From: Pilasporangium apinafurcum
Taxonomy: Eukaryota; Oomycota; Peronosporomycetes; Pythiales; Pythiaceae
Length of the DNA stretch: 64,000 bases
Reading direction: 5' to 3'
Assembly (NCBI GenBank): GCA_001600495.1
Contig: BCKE01000022.1
Span: 62,001-126,000 of the forward strand
Every line of letters begins with the position of its first letter. Within the stretch, counting starts at the first letter, position 1. The notes under the pieces were generated by a model. That model worked only from the letters and a program-made list of their open reading frames with translations, searched no databases and was not told the origin of the DNA. Positions 41,000 to 55,400 of the stretch are shown one piece after another. The position numbers and the translations under genes were made by a program.

Positions 41000-42751
41000 T
41001 TATCTTGTACGTGAACGTGAACGTGAACGTAAGCGTGAAGAAGACGGTGATCTGGAGTAGGATGAAGACACAGAGCGACGACGACGTAGTGATTCTTTAG
41101 ACGAACGACTACGGCGGCGATGCGACCTTGAACGAGATCGTGACCGAGAACGAGACGATGAAGATGACCGGTGGTGACGATGACGACTCTCCGGTCGCCG
41201 AGATTTTCGATCACGAGAACTCCATCTCGTGCGTGAACGATGCCGATACGACGGAGAACGAGATCGACGTTCTGGCCGCTTGTTTTCCTCCCGCTTTGCG
41301 GCATTACTATGTCGCTGAAGGTCTTGATGACTATGCTTGCCATCAACTTGGTCATGATGTTGATCGGAGCTTTCCTGTTTCTCCTTCTTCTCAGGAGTTT
41401 CTTCACGTATCGGGGATCCTCTCGATGGCTTGACAACTGGATTTTGATTGGTTCGCGATGCTTTAAATTGCTCATCGACTTCTGCCATCTATACCAGAAC
41501 ATTACAACACCCCATCAACATTAATATACTCCTTTACAATATTGATATATAATAGATGGCTACCGTTTTCGCGTATATTTCCTCTTGAACCGACAATAGC
41601 AAGACATTCAAAGCATCATCCTGCAGCTTTTTATACTGTGCTGGATCCACTTGGTCTTCTAGTGTCGTGAGAAATATACTTAGTGTGGTTTTCTTGATAG
41701 CCTCCCACGCACCACTCGATTGTTGTGCTATGAAATACTCTCGCAAGAAATCGGCAAACACCCCTTTTGCCTGCTTCATTTTGCGTTTTTTTTCGGCTTT
41801 CAGATCATTGCTTCGATGTTTCACGAAATGTTCAAAGATGGCGCGGCGTTCTTCCATTCTGCACACATACATACGTTACTTCATTGTCGATTTCTGCATC
41901 ACCAGTTGACTATCAACTTGCAAGTACTATACTTACGTGGGCACAGCGACGAATCGTCGATCTGTGGCAATCTTCGGAAACGCCACTGACCATTTCGTAA
42001 GCGGCATGATCTGCTTCTCACGCAACATTTCGCGGAACTGTTCGATGCGTTTCTTCTCTACTGCCTCCTTTTGTCTACTCTCTTCTATCTCTTCCGGTGT
42101 AGGTTCAATTGGCTTCTCTTGGTTTTCGATTGGTTCTGAAACATCTTGAGCAGCTATCTCCGGCTGCTTTAAAGCTGGCACTTCTTTCGGTGCTCCTTCC
42201 TGCCGATTCAACTTCGGTTCGTGTGTTTTCTTGCTCTTTTTCTTTTTCTTCTTTTCCTTCTTCGGCTTTGCATCCACATCTAATTCCTGCGCTTCCTTTC
42301 CCTCTTTCTCTTCCTCTATGTTTTTCTCTTTACGCGGTGGTAATGGTGGTGGAGGAGGCGGCTGCACTCCCCACTCTTCTGGTCGTTCCCACACAGACTC
42401 TCGTGTGCGCTCATTAAAGTAATAGAGTGTGCCATTGCCCGCATCGTGTGCAGTCCAAAAACCAGACCGCGCAATCGCACTCTGTAGCATGAGCTTCATC
42501 ATCAATTGACCTTGATTAAACCCTGGTGGCGCCTCCCATCGTGATTGTTTCGTCTTGCAGTTGTAGTAAAATAAATGACCCTGTTCGTCGTCATGCACCG
42601 ACCAATCACCGGACACGTCAAGTGCATTCAGTAAAAAATGCTGCTGCTCTGTATCGTCGTCACTGCTGTTTACGTCTGCTGGAGCAGATGCAACGGGAAG
42701 ATCTGCTGCCGGTTGCTCATGATCGTGGCCATCTTCACCAGCAGCTCCCAT
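41000..42751 (-). CDS. WW/FF-domain protein with RS tail (TCERG1/Prp40-like)
   Basis: Three exons, 41937-42751, 41564-41858 and 41000-41488, give 532 residues. The ATG at 42751 is used; the frame extends nine codons further but begins with TTG. WW domain 1 is at about 48-78 (GDWSVHDDEQGHLFYY..W..P) and WW domain 2 at 97-127. A polyproline stretch and a Lys/Glu-rich linker follow. One FF domain crosses the first splice junction (FREMLREKQIMPLTKWSVAF, RRFVAVPTMEERRAIFEHFV), and a second weaker helical segment comes after it. The C-terminal ~160 residues are Arg/Ser repeats. WW plus FF domains define transcription elongation regulator TCERG1 (CA150) and splicing factor Prp40, which link RNA polymerase II or U1 snRNP to SF1. 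The RS tail is unusual for both and suggests a role in splicing. Confidence 0.85.
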
Positions 42752-42883
42752 ATTTGTCAAGTAGTTAGTTAGGATCAAGTTCTGTATTAAGGTATTATAT
42801 TATGCAAAAAGCGATAATTTTTTTATTGACATTCCAAAAAACGGTGGTCAGCAAATCTTTTGGCGCCAACAGTGTAGCCGTTT

Positions 42884-43309
42884 ATGAATATCATAATGAA
42901 GCAAAAGACGAATGCTCTCACACAAGATGAAGAAACGGAGGAAGAGTTGCTAATAGATGCCTTAGAAGACGAATTGCGATACATTCAAATGCTGAAGGCA
43001 AGGACAGAAGAACAAATCCATCAGTTGTTTCACGAGCAAAAACAACTAGAGCAGCAGGAGAAGCAAACAAAACTGCGCGAACAGCGCACTGCTTCGAACG
43101 CCGTGGGGAGTACGAAAAATCGCCTCCACCAACTGCAAGAGCAAGCACGTGAAAGGAAGAGAGCTGCCGAAGAGGCAAAGCAACAAGCAGCTCGAGAACA
43201 GTTGAAACGTGAGCAGGAGGCTCAGCGGCGACAAGAGCAAACTCTTCAAACCGACAGCGATGTGGCCGATCTCGAGGAGTTCCTGGCGGAAGATTCTTCC
43301 TATTTCTAA
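42884..43309 (+). CDS. Small coiled-coil protein
   Basis: 141 residues, single exon, rich in Gln, Glu, Arg and Ala. Nearly the whole length after residue 18 is predicted by eye to be a continuous helix with heptads (LIDALEDELRYIQMLKARTE..). It ends in an acidic tail VADLEEFLAEDSSYF. No family is recognised. The ATG at 42884 has an in-frame second Met at residue 5. It is divergent from the WW/FF gene with 132 bp between starts. The tail acid/aromatic pattern could be a docking peptide, but this is only a guess. Confidence 0.6.
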   Translation: MNIIMKQKTNALTQDEETEEELLIDALEDELRYIQMLKARTEEQIHQLFHEQKQLEQQEKQTKLREQRTASNAVGSTKNRLHQLQEQARERKRAAEEAKQQAAREQLKREQEAQRRQEQTLQTDSDVADLEEFLAEDSSYF

Positions 43310-44465
43310 TGGCAAAATCACAAATTTGCGGTAAAGTCGAGCAACTAGCATCATTGAGTGCTCACAGCACAGAAGCATATCCACAGGAATACTAAGGCGC
43401 TTCACATCACCAGAATCGCATTTGGTACGAAGGCAGGAAGTGGCTCATTTTTCTTGATGGCATCCATGTAGGGTACAGAGCAGGTTACACTTTCGGTTAG
43501 ATCCAGTGTGGGTTCAAAATAACCTTCCCCTCCCTCCCTCAACAAGCATGAGATGGGTTTTTCTACAAAGTACTATGGGTTTTATTTACTGATAATGGTT
43601 ATGACGGGGAAAAAAGAGTGCTTTGTTCAAAGTGATAACGAAGACATGACACACACATACAGCAGAAAAGTCAGCTAAGTAATGCTATCGTCATGTATAT
43701 CCCCTTTAGACTGATATTCTCATATTAGAGTCATAGTTTCCGACATCCGTACTGCCCAAGTTATGCACTTTTGACCCAGTCAGAGCGACATGCGACAAAA
43801 ACCCATAATGATCTGTTTCCCAATCATTCAATAAAACCCACCAGTTCCATGTTTTTTTCTTTGTCACAGCTGCTCTGGTCCCTTTAATTCTTATCATTGG
43901 ATAAAAATATTAAGATAAATATTTTATTGGTAGAAAATAGTTATTCTGAGATCCTGCCCACCGAGCCAAAGAAGTTGATTTGGCAGAAACAGGACGAGCA
44001 CACAAGCGGAACACACTGAGCAGCTCCAAGAAACAACGGGGAAAGGAGGAGGGAAGATTTAAAGAAAGGAAGAGAAACCACGCACTTACTCATTCGGTGG
44101 ACAGCTACGATACGCGCACACACACATACACACATATTGTCTATTAGCGAGACAGAGTAAGCATACTCGATATTCGACTGGAGAACTCCGTTCTTGACAA
44201 CTAACGAAATTACAAGGTAATCGCCAAACGAGAAAGAGCAAGGGGGAGCGTTGATTTGCTCTCAATTTGGTAAGTGGGAAACACATAGTCAAAAATACAG
44301 AGGAGCCGCTTTCCTGCTCTTGTTCTCTCATCTGTGTTTATATGTATACGCAGATGTAGACTACGCTTTTGTGCTAATCGTTCCATCTTCCTCGATATGT
44401 AGATCGCGCGTGTAGAACCAGAAAGGAGATTTGAATTTTGAAGAAGGAAAAAAAAACAGAGATCG
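43310..44465. other. Long intergenic stretch
   Basis: 1.16 kb with only short, unconvincing frames. CA-repeat sequence (CACACACATACACACAT) lies near 44120. The region just before 44466 should hold the kinase promoter and leader. Confidence 0.4.
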
Positions 44466-46745
<2,280 letters not shown>

Positions 46746-47163
46746 ACAATCAAATGCGAGGCTGTGTGAAAATAGGAGGAGGGTCGTGCTCTTCATTTTC
46801 GACAAGAGAAGAGTGATCGATGAGCAGGAGAAAAAGATGTGAATGTGTAGGTAGCGGCAACAAAATAGTGTGGAGTAAATTCAATGAAGAAAGAGCAAGA
46901 AACAAAACAAAAAAGCGAGAACACTGCCACGGAAGGAAGGAAAATTTGGAAGGGGACAGCACTTACAAGTAAATATATCAATTGAAAATTGACACATTTG
47001 TATTATAAGTGCACATACACACACATACGGTACATACTCGTTTATTCGCACTCGTCCGATTGGGCATCTGAAACGAAATGACCAAAACTGGCACATCGCC
47101 ATCCGCCTTTGATTTGAGCCTAGCTGAACCCTATGGGGCGCAGAGATGTACACTACCATATCC
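46746..47163. other. Intergenic stretch
   Basis: Kinase 3' region followed by sequence without a recognised gene. The Fanzor A3 relic starts at its right edge. Confidence 0.4.
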
Positions 47164-47166
47164 TTT

Positions 47167-47227
47167 AACCTTTATTCCCCACATCATTGTACCATGCGTG
47201 GTACAAAACACCTGGGGAATAAAGGTT
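47167..47227 (-). other. Nested hairpin at the Fanzor A3 3' end
   Basis: Outer perfect 14-bp stem AACCTTTATTCCCC (47167-47180) with GGGGAATAAAGGTT (47214-47227). Inside it is a perfect 8-bp stem TTGTACCA / TGGTACAA closed by TGCG (187-206 on the same scale). It begins 47 bases after the Fanzor stop on the minus strand and includes the element's terminal repeat. This is the position where TnpB and Fanzor guide RNAs are encoded; the RNA role is inference. Confidence 0.55.
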
Positions 47228-47273
47228 GCACTCATCCGTATCTGGAATCATAGCAGTGAGGTCGTTTATCACC

Positions 47274-48354
47274 TCAGTTTTTGATTTCGAGTACCAATCC
47301 ATTCTTTTTCCTCGTGAATGCCTCGAGTCTCCTCTTTTCCTTCACTTCGTCGATGAAGAGTCTCAAAATGTTTATTGCCGCGTTGATGTCATGGTCCCAC
47401 AATGTGCGATGGCATTCACTATTTTTGCAGTGTCGCACACCATAAAGACCGTCACTGACAGTTTTTCCGTCAAGGACAAACCTCTTCATCTTCTTGTGAC
47501 AAGCACAACACGACACCTGGAACCAATTTTCTTCCGTAGGGTCATTGTGGGGACAGCAATGTTGCCTTTAGCTGAGCTTGTGAAACTTGCGTTTCCACAC
47601 GCGAGCATCTGGCCGAATAAGCTATACTGAGTTTGGATACTTGCACGGATCAGCAGTGAAACAGCACTCTTGATTATCTTGCCTTGGTGTTTTTCAAAAT
47701 AGTCACTGTTGTGAAGACGTATCTGCAGGCGCATTCACTTACACAACCGGGAGCAGAACGTCAATCGGTTGCTGACTTGAAAATTCTGCCTTGCTGTTGA
47801 GCGATCATAACCAACATCTGAGCCATGTGAGGTCCTCGTTCTGTCAGTTCATAATCTGAAGAATGTTGGGTCCTGCAAAGGTCTAGACTGGTCTCCAAGT
47901 CAGAATGGACCTCTCTATTGCCGGCCACGTTGGCTATTGCAGATGAGCATCGATTGAAAAAGTTATTATCCAATGAAGGGAGTTCTTCGCCAGCTTCCAA
48001 TACATGCAGAACATAGACGGATGCCAGCATAGATGCCTTACATGCTATTCTTGAACAAAGTCACACAGCCTCATCAATCTTATTTGCTATTCTTTTGTCT
48101 TTGGAGAACTTTCTCCAGCCAGTCTTCATCATTGTGTAGACTATTTGCTTTTGTCGAGCTTTCCGCTCCGCATAATCCGGACGAGCTCTCCGCTTTTTAG
48201 CGGTGTTCTCTTCAATACTGTTACTCGTTGATGCCATTTTACCACAGCATTCAAACATAAGGACGCCTCGTAGTTGGTTTGATTTTTTGACTATCCTGTT
48301 TCTCAAAGCTGCGGTTCTTTCTGTTTTGGCGAATGGTGTTGAAGCAACACTCAA
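47274..48354 (-). pseudogene. Fanzor pseudogene, family A, internally deleted
   Basis: The N-terminal segment (48354-47761) has KTGWRKFSKDKRIANKI, an in-frame stop, then CKASMLASVYVLHVLEAGEELPSLDNNFFNRC. This aligns with HIANLHVLCCLKDNIPLSEL..IFFYRCC of relic A1. The C-terminal segment (about 47640-47274) has LACGNASFTSSAKGN, TLRKKIGSRCRVVLV, a frameshift, then SCCACHKKMKRF and CKNSECHRTLWDHDINAAINIL, with the catalytic Asp retained. Roughly 200 residues of the middle are absent. Confidence 0.8.
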
Positions 48355-48504
48355 TGGATGGCAGCTAGAACGTGAGGTGGTAAATATTTGAATTCAATAT
48401 GCTTCGCCATTGAGAAGCCCAGTAGAAACTAATACTGTAAAACATTGTGTACTTCATAGACTACAACTCTACTTCCTCTACTACACCTGGGGAAAAAGGT
48501 TAAA

Positions 48505-49471
48505 TAGCCATAAGTATCTTCAATTTCTGCATCATAAGATCGATCTTCTGGGATTCGGATATATCGAATACCAATAAGGTCTTATATTCTCTTTTGGCGT
48601 TTGCCAATCGCACCTAATCCTCATCGTAGACCCCGGCATCACCTACCAATCGGCTCCAACAATTCTCTTTTAGTTCCTCTTCCTCCTGCGCGTCTATTCC
48701 GGAAGGATCTCATAACTGATGAGCCATGGGTTTAATTCACTTGTAAATGTTGAACGGTTCACATAAGCAATATCTTTCATCCCACCGTTTCCGATGGAAC
48801 CTTTTACTTTATTAAACTCGCCAGCGTGATATCCACTTTCTCAATCAGTTTACCAATGCGATATACCTTCCGTTAACGACGATGTGTTTCTACCAGCACC
48901 ACCATCATATTCACGTCTTTAGCAATAGTAAACCACTCGCTCCCGCGTAAATGCTCATCAATGGCAACAACAGCACGCATTCTTTGGTTGTTGCAGTAAC
49001 TCAACATAAAGCCGTACTTATCAGTCACATGACCTACAAGTGTTATACGCAACTCTCGATACGTCCAGCGCTGTTTTGTTGATTCTCTCGCTGCGGGCGT
49101 CAGATGCAGCAACATGAACAAGTTGAACCACCGGTCCATTCGTTTTAGATGCGCTTCATACAACTAGAAGAATTCATAAGCTTCTGTTGACTTCGTATTC
49201 ATTCTGATTTTTGTATCTAAATGCATGATCTAACAACCATTTGCCTTGCGTTCTAAGTACACCGGCATCCCTAATGACAACATGCACACACTGCTACCAG
49301 AATCTGTCTGCGTCGTTTCACAACGTATATAATACTGTTACGAGTGCTCGGAAGACCAAGATTCCTTCATTATGATTATACGCAAAGCAGATATATACTA
49401 CGACGTAACATTTACTCACTCAATCTCTCAATTCTCAGTTGCTCGCTTATCGTACGAGTCGTGCGAGCAAG
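48505..49471. other. Intergenic stretch with one orphan frame
   Basis: A 96-codon minus-strand frame (48873-49163; contains KRMDRWFNLFMLLHLTPAAR and ITLVGHVTDKYGFMLSYCNN) reads like protein but has no recognised family and short upstream and downstream context full of stops. It may be the remnant of a transposon ORF. Nothing else was seen. Confidence 0.35.
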
Positions 49472-52400
49472 TTAGTGCATGAACTGCTTTTCAAGCTGTT
49501 CATTCGTCACATAGTGACTTCCACCGGCGCATCGCCAACCACCACAAACCTGTAGCCAGTCAAAACCCATCGGACATCTAGCGAGGCGGCGCAATTTTTC
49601 TTGCACAGCTTTATATTCCTCAATTTTTTTCTTGGCAGCGTCCTTCTTTGCCTCGTCCTCCGCGTCACGCAGCATTTGCTCGTATTCTTCCTTTGCGCGC
49701 TCCAACTCTGCCCAATCTTCATCCGAAACGCCAGCATCTCGATTGATATGAATACGCACATTTTGTTTTGGCTCCTCCATATCAGCCTTTTGTTCCTCAT
49801 GCTTTTCATCGCTGTTATCGGTGGGATCTCGGTAGTGTACGTTCGTCGATGTATTAAACATCGGCGGCAATGGGTCGCTACCATCCATGATCGCCATCGG
49901 TCCATCAACTTTCACACTGTTGCAGAGAAATTTCCCGCCAGGAGGTGCCCGACTGCTTAGAATTTTACATGCTGCTGCTTGAGCATCTGCTAATGTGATC
50001 TTCCTCTCCAATTCAGGATTATTTACAACGCGCGAAGCACGACATTCAAGCATTTCCTTCCACAATTTCATGACATCTCGGCCGTTCCCAAACCCAGGCA
50101 TTTGGCGTAGCGAATCGAATGTCTGGTGCAATACATCAATAACTTCTTGTGATAGCTGCAACTCCTCGATGTTCGCCTTCGACATCGTAAATTCCAAACA
50201 ATCATGGGCTTCCCAGTCTCGAAAGTCCAAGAAGCGCGTAAATCGACTCTTAAGTCCAGCATTCCGATCCAGCATCTCATCAATATCCCGAGGATATCCT
50301 GCAATAATGATTGTCATACCAGAGTAAGCCGGATTGGTCATGGCAGCAACCAAGGATGTCATCGCTTCTTCTCCAAATGAGCCTTTACCCAGGTCGTATG
50401 CTTCATCAATAAACAGTACTCCACCACGGGCCTGACCAAGCTGATCTTCCACTTTCTTCTTTGTATGCCCAACGTACTGGCCAGTAAGGTTGAGACCTGA
50501 CGTCTCTACCAGTTTGTCGGTTGGTAGAATACCCATACGGTGTAAAATTTTCGCCATGACACGAGCAACAGTAGTTTTTCCTGTTCCTGGAGAGCCTCGA
50601 AACACAAAATGACCAATCTCAGGAATCGGACTGCCTTCATCTTGAGCGACTTTCACTGATGTACGAATCCTATGCAGCTCTTCTCGAATATTATCAACAC
50701 GATACAAACGATCGAGCATTGAGAGTGGGTCCACAGGTTCCTTTCGATTTATCTTATCGTCATCTTTGTTGTTCGCTTGGCTCAACAGTTCGTTTTCTAC
50801 ATCTTCTGCTGTTAGGATGATTTGATCATCTACCAGCGGACGATGAGTAGATTTCGCCATCGCGTTCTTGAGAATCAGCTCAACTGAACCCGCATTACCA
50901 AAGTTGGATTGACTTTTCTGCAATTCCAGCTGACGAATGACCAATTCTGACACATCAGGCGGACAGTACACATTCTTTCGAGCGCATGCTGCTTGAAAAA
51001 TGTCCAACAGTTCTGATTCGGTATAGTCCTCAAATCGGAACGCATATTCAGGAGGAAACCGGCGCTTTAGTCCAGGATTTTGTGTTCGCAGCATTTCCGT
51101 CATCTGATGCTCGTAGCCTAGGAGTAGTACAGCAATGTCATCACTTTCGGTACCTTGAACTTTCTCGACCAGCACGTCCAAAGCTTGTTTTCCATATAGA
51201 TTGTCATCCAAGTTATACGCCTCATCGATTACAAGAACCTTTCCTTTGGCGTTGTTGAGAATATCGGTTGTTTTTGTTTGTGATTCGCCAACATGCTGCC
51301 CAATAAAGTCACCCGCAGTTTTTTTGACCACTTCACCAATGGACAGAAAGTTCAATTGTTTTAAGATCCGACCATAAATGCTTGCACACGTAGTCTTGCC
51401 TGTACCTGGATTCCCCAAGAACAACCGATTCAACAGAACTGGAATAGGTTCGATTCCTTTTAGTTCTCGATCATAATTGGTGTCGCAAATCTGAATGAGC
51501 TCGTTAACTTTTTGTTTAATCGTACGCCAGCCCGTTTTGTTGTTTAATTCCTCCAGAATTGCCGTCAATTTTGGGTTATCAGTCGGTCGTTCACCCATAA
51601 TATCCACTGTTCGAAGCTCCATAGTGCCATCAAAATCTTCGTGTGCTGTTGCTGCCATTACTGACTGCTCAAATAACTTCCTTACCGCGCGAGCATTCCC
51701 GAATCCTTTGCGTCCTACACCACGAGCAAGGCGTCGACATGCGACGATCCCGCATTTTTCATCAGCTGTCCACTCCTTTTCAGTCAGCAACCCATCCCAA
51801 ATAATACGTAGATCAGCTTCATCAAAATCATCAAAATATACCTCTTCAAATCGACTCTTTAAGCCGTCATTGTACTTGTACAATTTTGCTTGAATGTCTT
51901 CCTCGTATCCAGCCAAAATGATGGACAGATCATCACGTTTATCCTCTGCAGCTGTTAAAAGTTCAGCCACAATAGGTTTCCCATTCCTGTCTCCCGCAGG
52001 ATCAAGCTCATACGCCTCATCAATGAAGAGGACACCTCCCATGGCGTTCTTGATTTTATCACGGAAATCAGCAGCACTACCGTCTTTCAGCTCTTGTGCA
52101 GTACACATTTCCGCGTTTTTGTTTCGACGAATGCCCGAGTCATTCAAGATGCGAGCGAACAACCTTGCTACTGTCGTCTTTCCAGTTCCTGGGTTACCCA
52201 TGAAGCAGTAGTTTTGTGCAGGAATATTTTTCTTTCGTTTATTGGGTGTCATTTTGTTAAACGCAAGAGCGCTCTTGAACAGCTTTATCGCCGACTGCTT
52301 TACGCGACGCAGTCCCACAAGCTTGAGTAGATCATCCATCGCTTCTGACTTACATCCATTCTCTCTTTTCAGCGCTTCCCATTGCCCAATTACGTCTTGA

Positions 52401-55400
52401 GGATTCGTTGCTGAGGGCGAAGTCGGCTTGTTTGATAAGCTTGGAGGAGTCTCTAGCGCTTTCCTCTCTCCTGGAAACATCCAGAGCTCCATTGCCTCAG
52501 GATACAACTCTCTAAATATCTCAAAAAACTCTGCAGGTCGCACCATGGAGCGCGTTTGGCGACTAGCATATCTTCCAAATGCCAACACCAGAAGCGGATG
52601 ACAATATCCACTTTGGCTTTCTACATTTTTGACGTAATTGTTTAATAGCACCTCAGCTTCCTTGGCGTTGGTCTTAATAATAACCAGTAGCTCCATTGCA
52701 GTAAACAAATCCACCTCGATGAATGGTAACTGTGTAGCAATGTTTTTCAACTGTTGAATCCCGGCAAAGGGGTTCGTATCGCTAAGACAGGCAGTTTGAT
52801 CAACGGGACCAATTGGAGCTCTATAGATAAATGAACACTTGTTACGCATTTGACGCTCAACACCAGTTGGAAGCGTTTGTCCACCTACACAAAACTGTTT
52901 TCCTGACCATGGATAAACCAGCTGCACATTAGAAGCCCATGAAAATGTAGCCGCAAAAAGTTGCTGGATTTTTTCGAGATGCTCCAATGGAACTTTCGGA
53001 CAAACATTTTTGCTGGATGAATGCGCTTGATCACCCAGCATCCAGTATTGGGAATAAGTCACATACCGAGATGTTCGTTTCCAATTCGATCGAAGTGGCA
53101 GCTGACTCATTAAACTTTTCCGTTTAGCAGAATTCAGCTCGGCTTCGTGAGTTGCGAGCAATACGTACGGATCCCAAACTGTAAACTCACCAGTTATATC
53201 ATCGGTGAAAGAGATAGCATTCTTTTTAGCCCTGGTAGTTGCAAACATTGCATCATAACCGAACATATCATGCTGCGTGGAGATCCAATTTGCAAAGGCT
53301 CCTGAGTTCTTCTTATTTTTTGGGATGTCCACCGGATCAACTGTGACTCCCAGCGTGTACATAACACCGAATACAATCTTTGTCACGTTTTTCGGTACCT
53401 TTGTATCAAAGTTTGATTGTGTTGCTTCGAAAACAGGGATACCATTCTTTTGCTGATAAGCAAAATCCTTGATTTCAAATTTTTTGAAAGGAGGGAAGTC
53501 ATTATTTTTTCCACGAGGAGGGTTGGAACGATAAGCGATGATAGGGATCACCTTTGGCTGAAACAGTGCCCTTGACCATACATCCTTTGTCTTGTCCAAC
53601 CAAACCTTGTAGCGCTGCAACAGCATTAACTTGCGACTGAAAAAATCCAATTTTAAAGCGGCATCCAGCTCGATCAACGAACAATCGGTAGAATTGAAAG
53701 ACAAAATTGCCTCTTCTATATCCTGAGGAGGCCAATTATTATCGTCGTCTTCCTCTATGATGGATTGAGTAGCTTCGATTTCTCGCTCCAAATGTTCATA
53801 CGAACATTGAGGACAGTCAATAGGAGAGCCAAGTTTGCATTGAGCAATTTGAAAACGATGGCCACTCGAGCATTCCCAATCCGTTAATGCATCACACTGA
53901 ACTACGACACTAGACGATGAACAGAGACTAGAAATAGTTTCATTGCAATGGTTGAAGTTCCAGCACTGTTTATCAACCATTTCTTTGCACTTCCAATGTG
54001 AGATATCGCGATGACATTCCACTTCCACTTCATGATGACACGATTTAAGTTGTTTCCTAACCTTGATTTTGCAAATTGGGATTTGGCTCTTTCCTTCGGT
54101 GCTCAAGTGTTTGAATGCTTCGTTACATTTCATGCGCACTTCATGACCACAAGTCTTGGATCTTTTCAATAGAATTGACTCTTGACAACCCTTTAACTCA
54201 GCTGCCAAGGCGGCGGGGGCAGGAACTGGTGGAGGTAACGTATCCTCAAGGATACCGCTTTCATGTAACAAAGTCGGTGAACTCTCGGCAGACCACGGCT
54301 TCCACTGCTGCATGAGAGGCAGATTCACGCAAGAAATTGTCACGGAGTGCCCACACGTCAGTCTTCTTACAGTCACTTTCTCTGCGCATAATGTTGTCGA
54401 AGAACGTGCCTTGTGGCATTTAACTTGTTGCTTGTGACCACATTTTTGAATAAGATTCACTACTTGTGTACATCTGATAGAAAGACCAAAATTACGAAAC
54501 ACTTGAGCTTGCAATCCTTCTTGAACTTCAGTAACACAAGATGCTGGAGTATCGTCATGTGCACGTGCTACAATTTCCATGTGCTGATGTGCTTCAAAAC
54601 AAGTGGTATTGTAGCGATGTCCGCATTCCGGATTCACGATTTCCTTTTTCACCCGGCAAGGCGGTGGGCTGGTGGCAATATCAAATGCTTGTTCACATTT
54701 CATTTGTTCTTCATGACCACAACGCCGCAAGAACTTGACAGAAGCAGTGCATGGGTGATCTTTCGGTCCATAATAGTCACCTTCCTTCACGAGCCCAAAC
54801 GTCGACGGCACGGGTCCATACCAGTTGCCAAGTATCTTTGTTGACGAACAAGGAACATAAGCATTATGCCCACATCGTGGTAACCGAGTGATAACTTTCT
54901 CGTTGCAGATGAATCTGGATGGATTCGCAAGGAAATCCTTTCGGCTGTAACACTTGAGCATCACACCATGGCCACAACTCGGCATATATTCTTCTAATTC
55001 CGTACAAGGCGGAGCACCATGGTCAATGAAATTATGGTATTCTGTGCACATACATTCTTTCGAATGCTTGCATACTGGATAAACATAAGGAGTAACTGCT
55101 TTTTTCGTACATCGTGGCCAGCGCATTTTACCGGAAAGGATATCAATTTCGTCTGCGCAGAACACTTTCCTCAGATGAGTGCATGGTAGTTGGAGTTCGA
55201 CTTCTACATCACAACGATATTCTTCCAGCGCCATTGTAATGTGGCGATAGCCAGTGCTGCGTGTAAAATCGGAGCAATGTTGCACGTGTGGATGACGCGA
55301 GCATGGAGATTGTACTTCTACAACACATTTAGACCTGTGCGTATCAATTTTTGGCCAATGACAACGTAAACCGCACTGGTGCGAGCATGGAAGTATCTCC

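Larger units (their letters stand above)
47164..48504 (-). mobile_element. Fanzor relic A3 with short terminal inverted repeats
   Basis: Bounded by TTTAACCTTTATTCCCCA at 47164-47181 and, inverted, TGGGGAAAAAGGTTAAA at 48488-48504. Between them, on the minus strand, lie an N-terminal and a C-terminal Fanzor segment; the middle including RuvC-I is missing. The terminal repeats differ from those of A1, so A1 and A3 belong to different subfamilies or have different end types. Confidence 0.7.
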
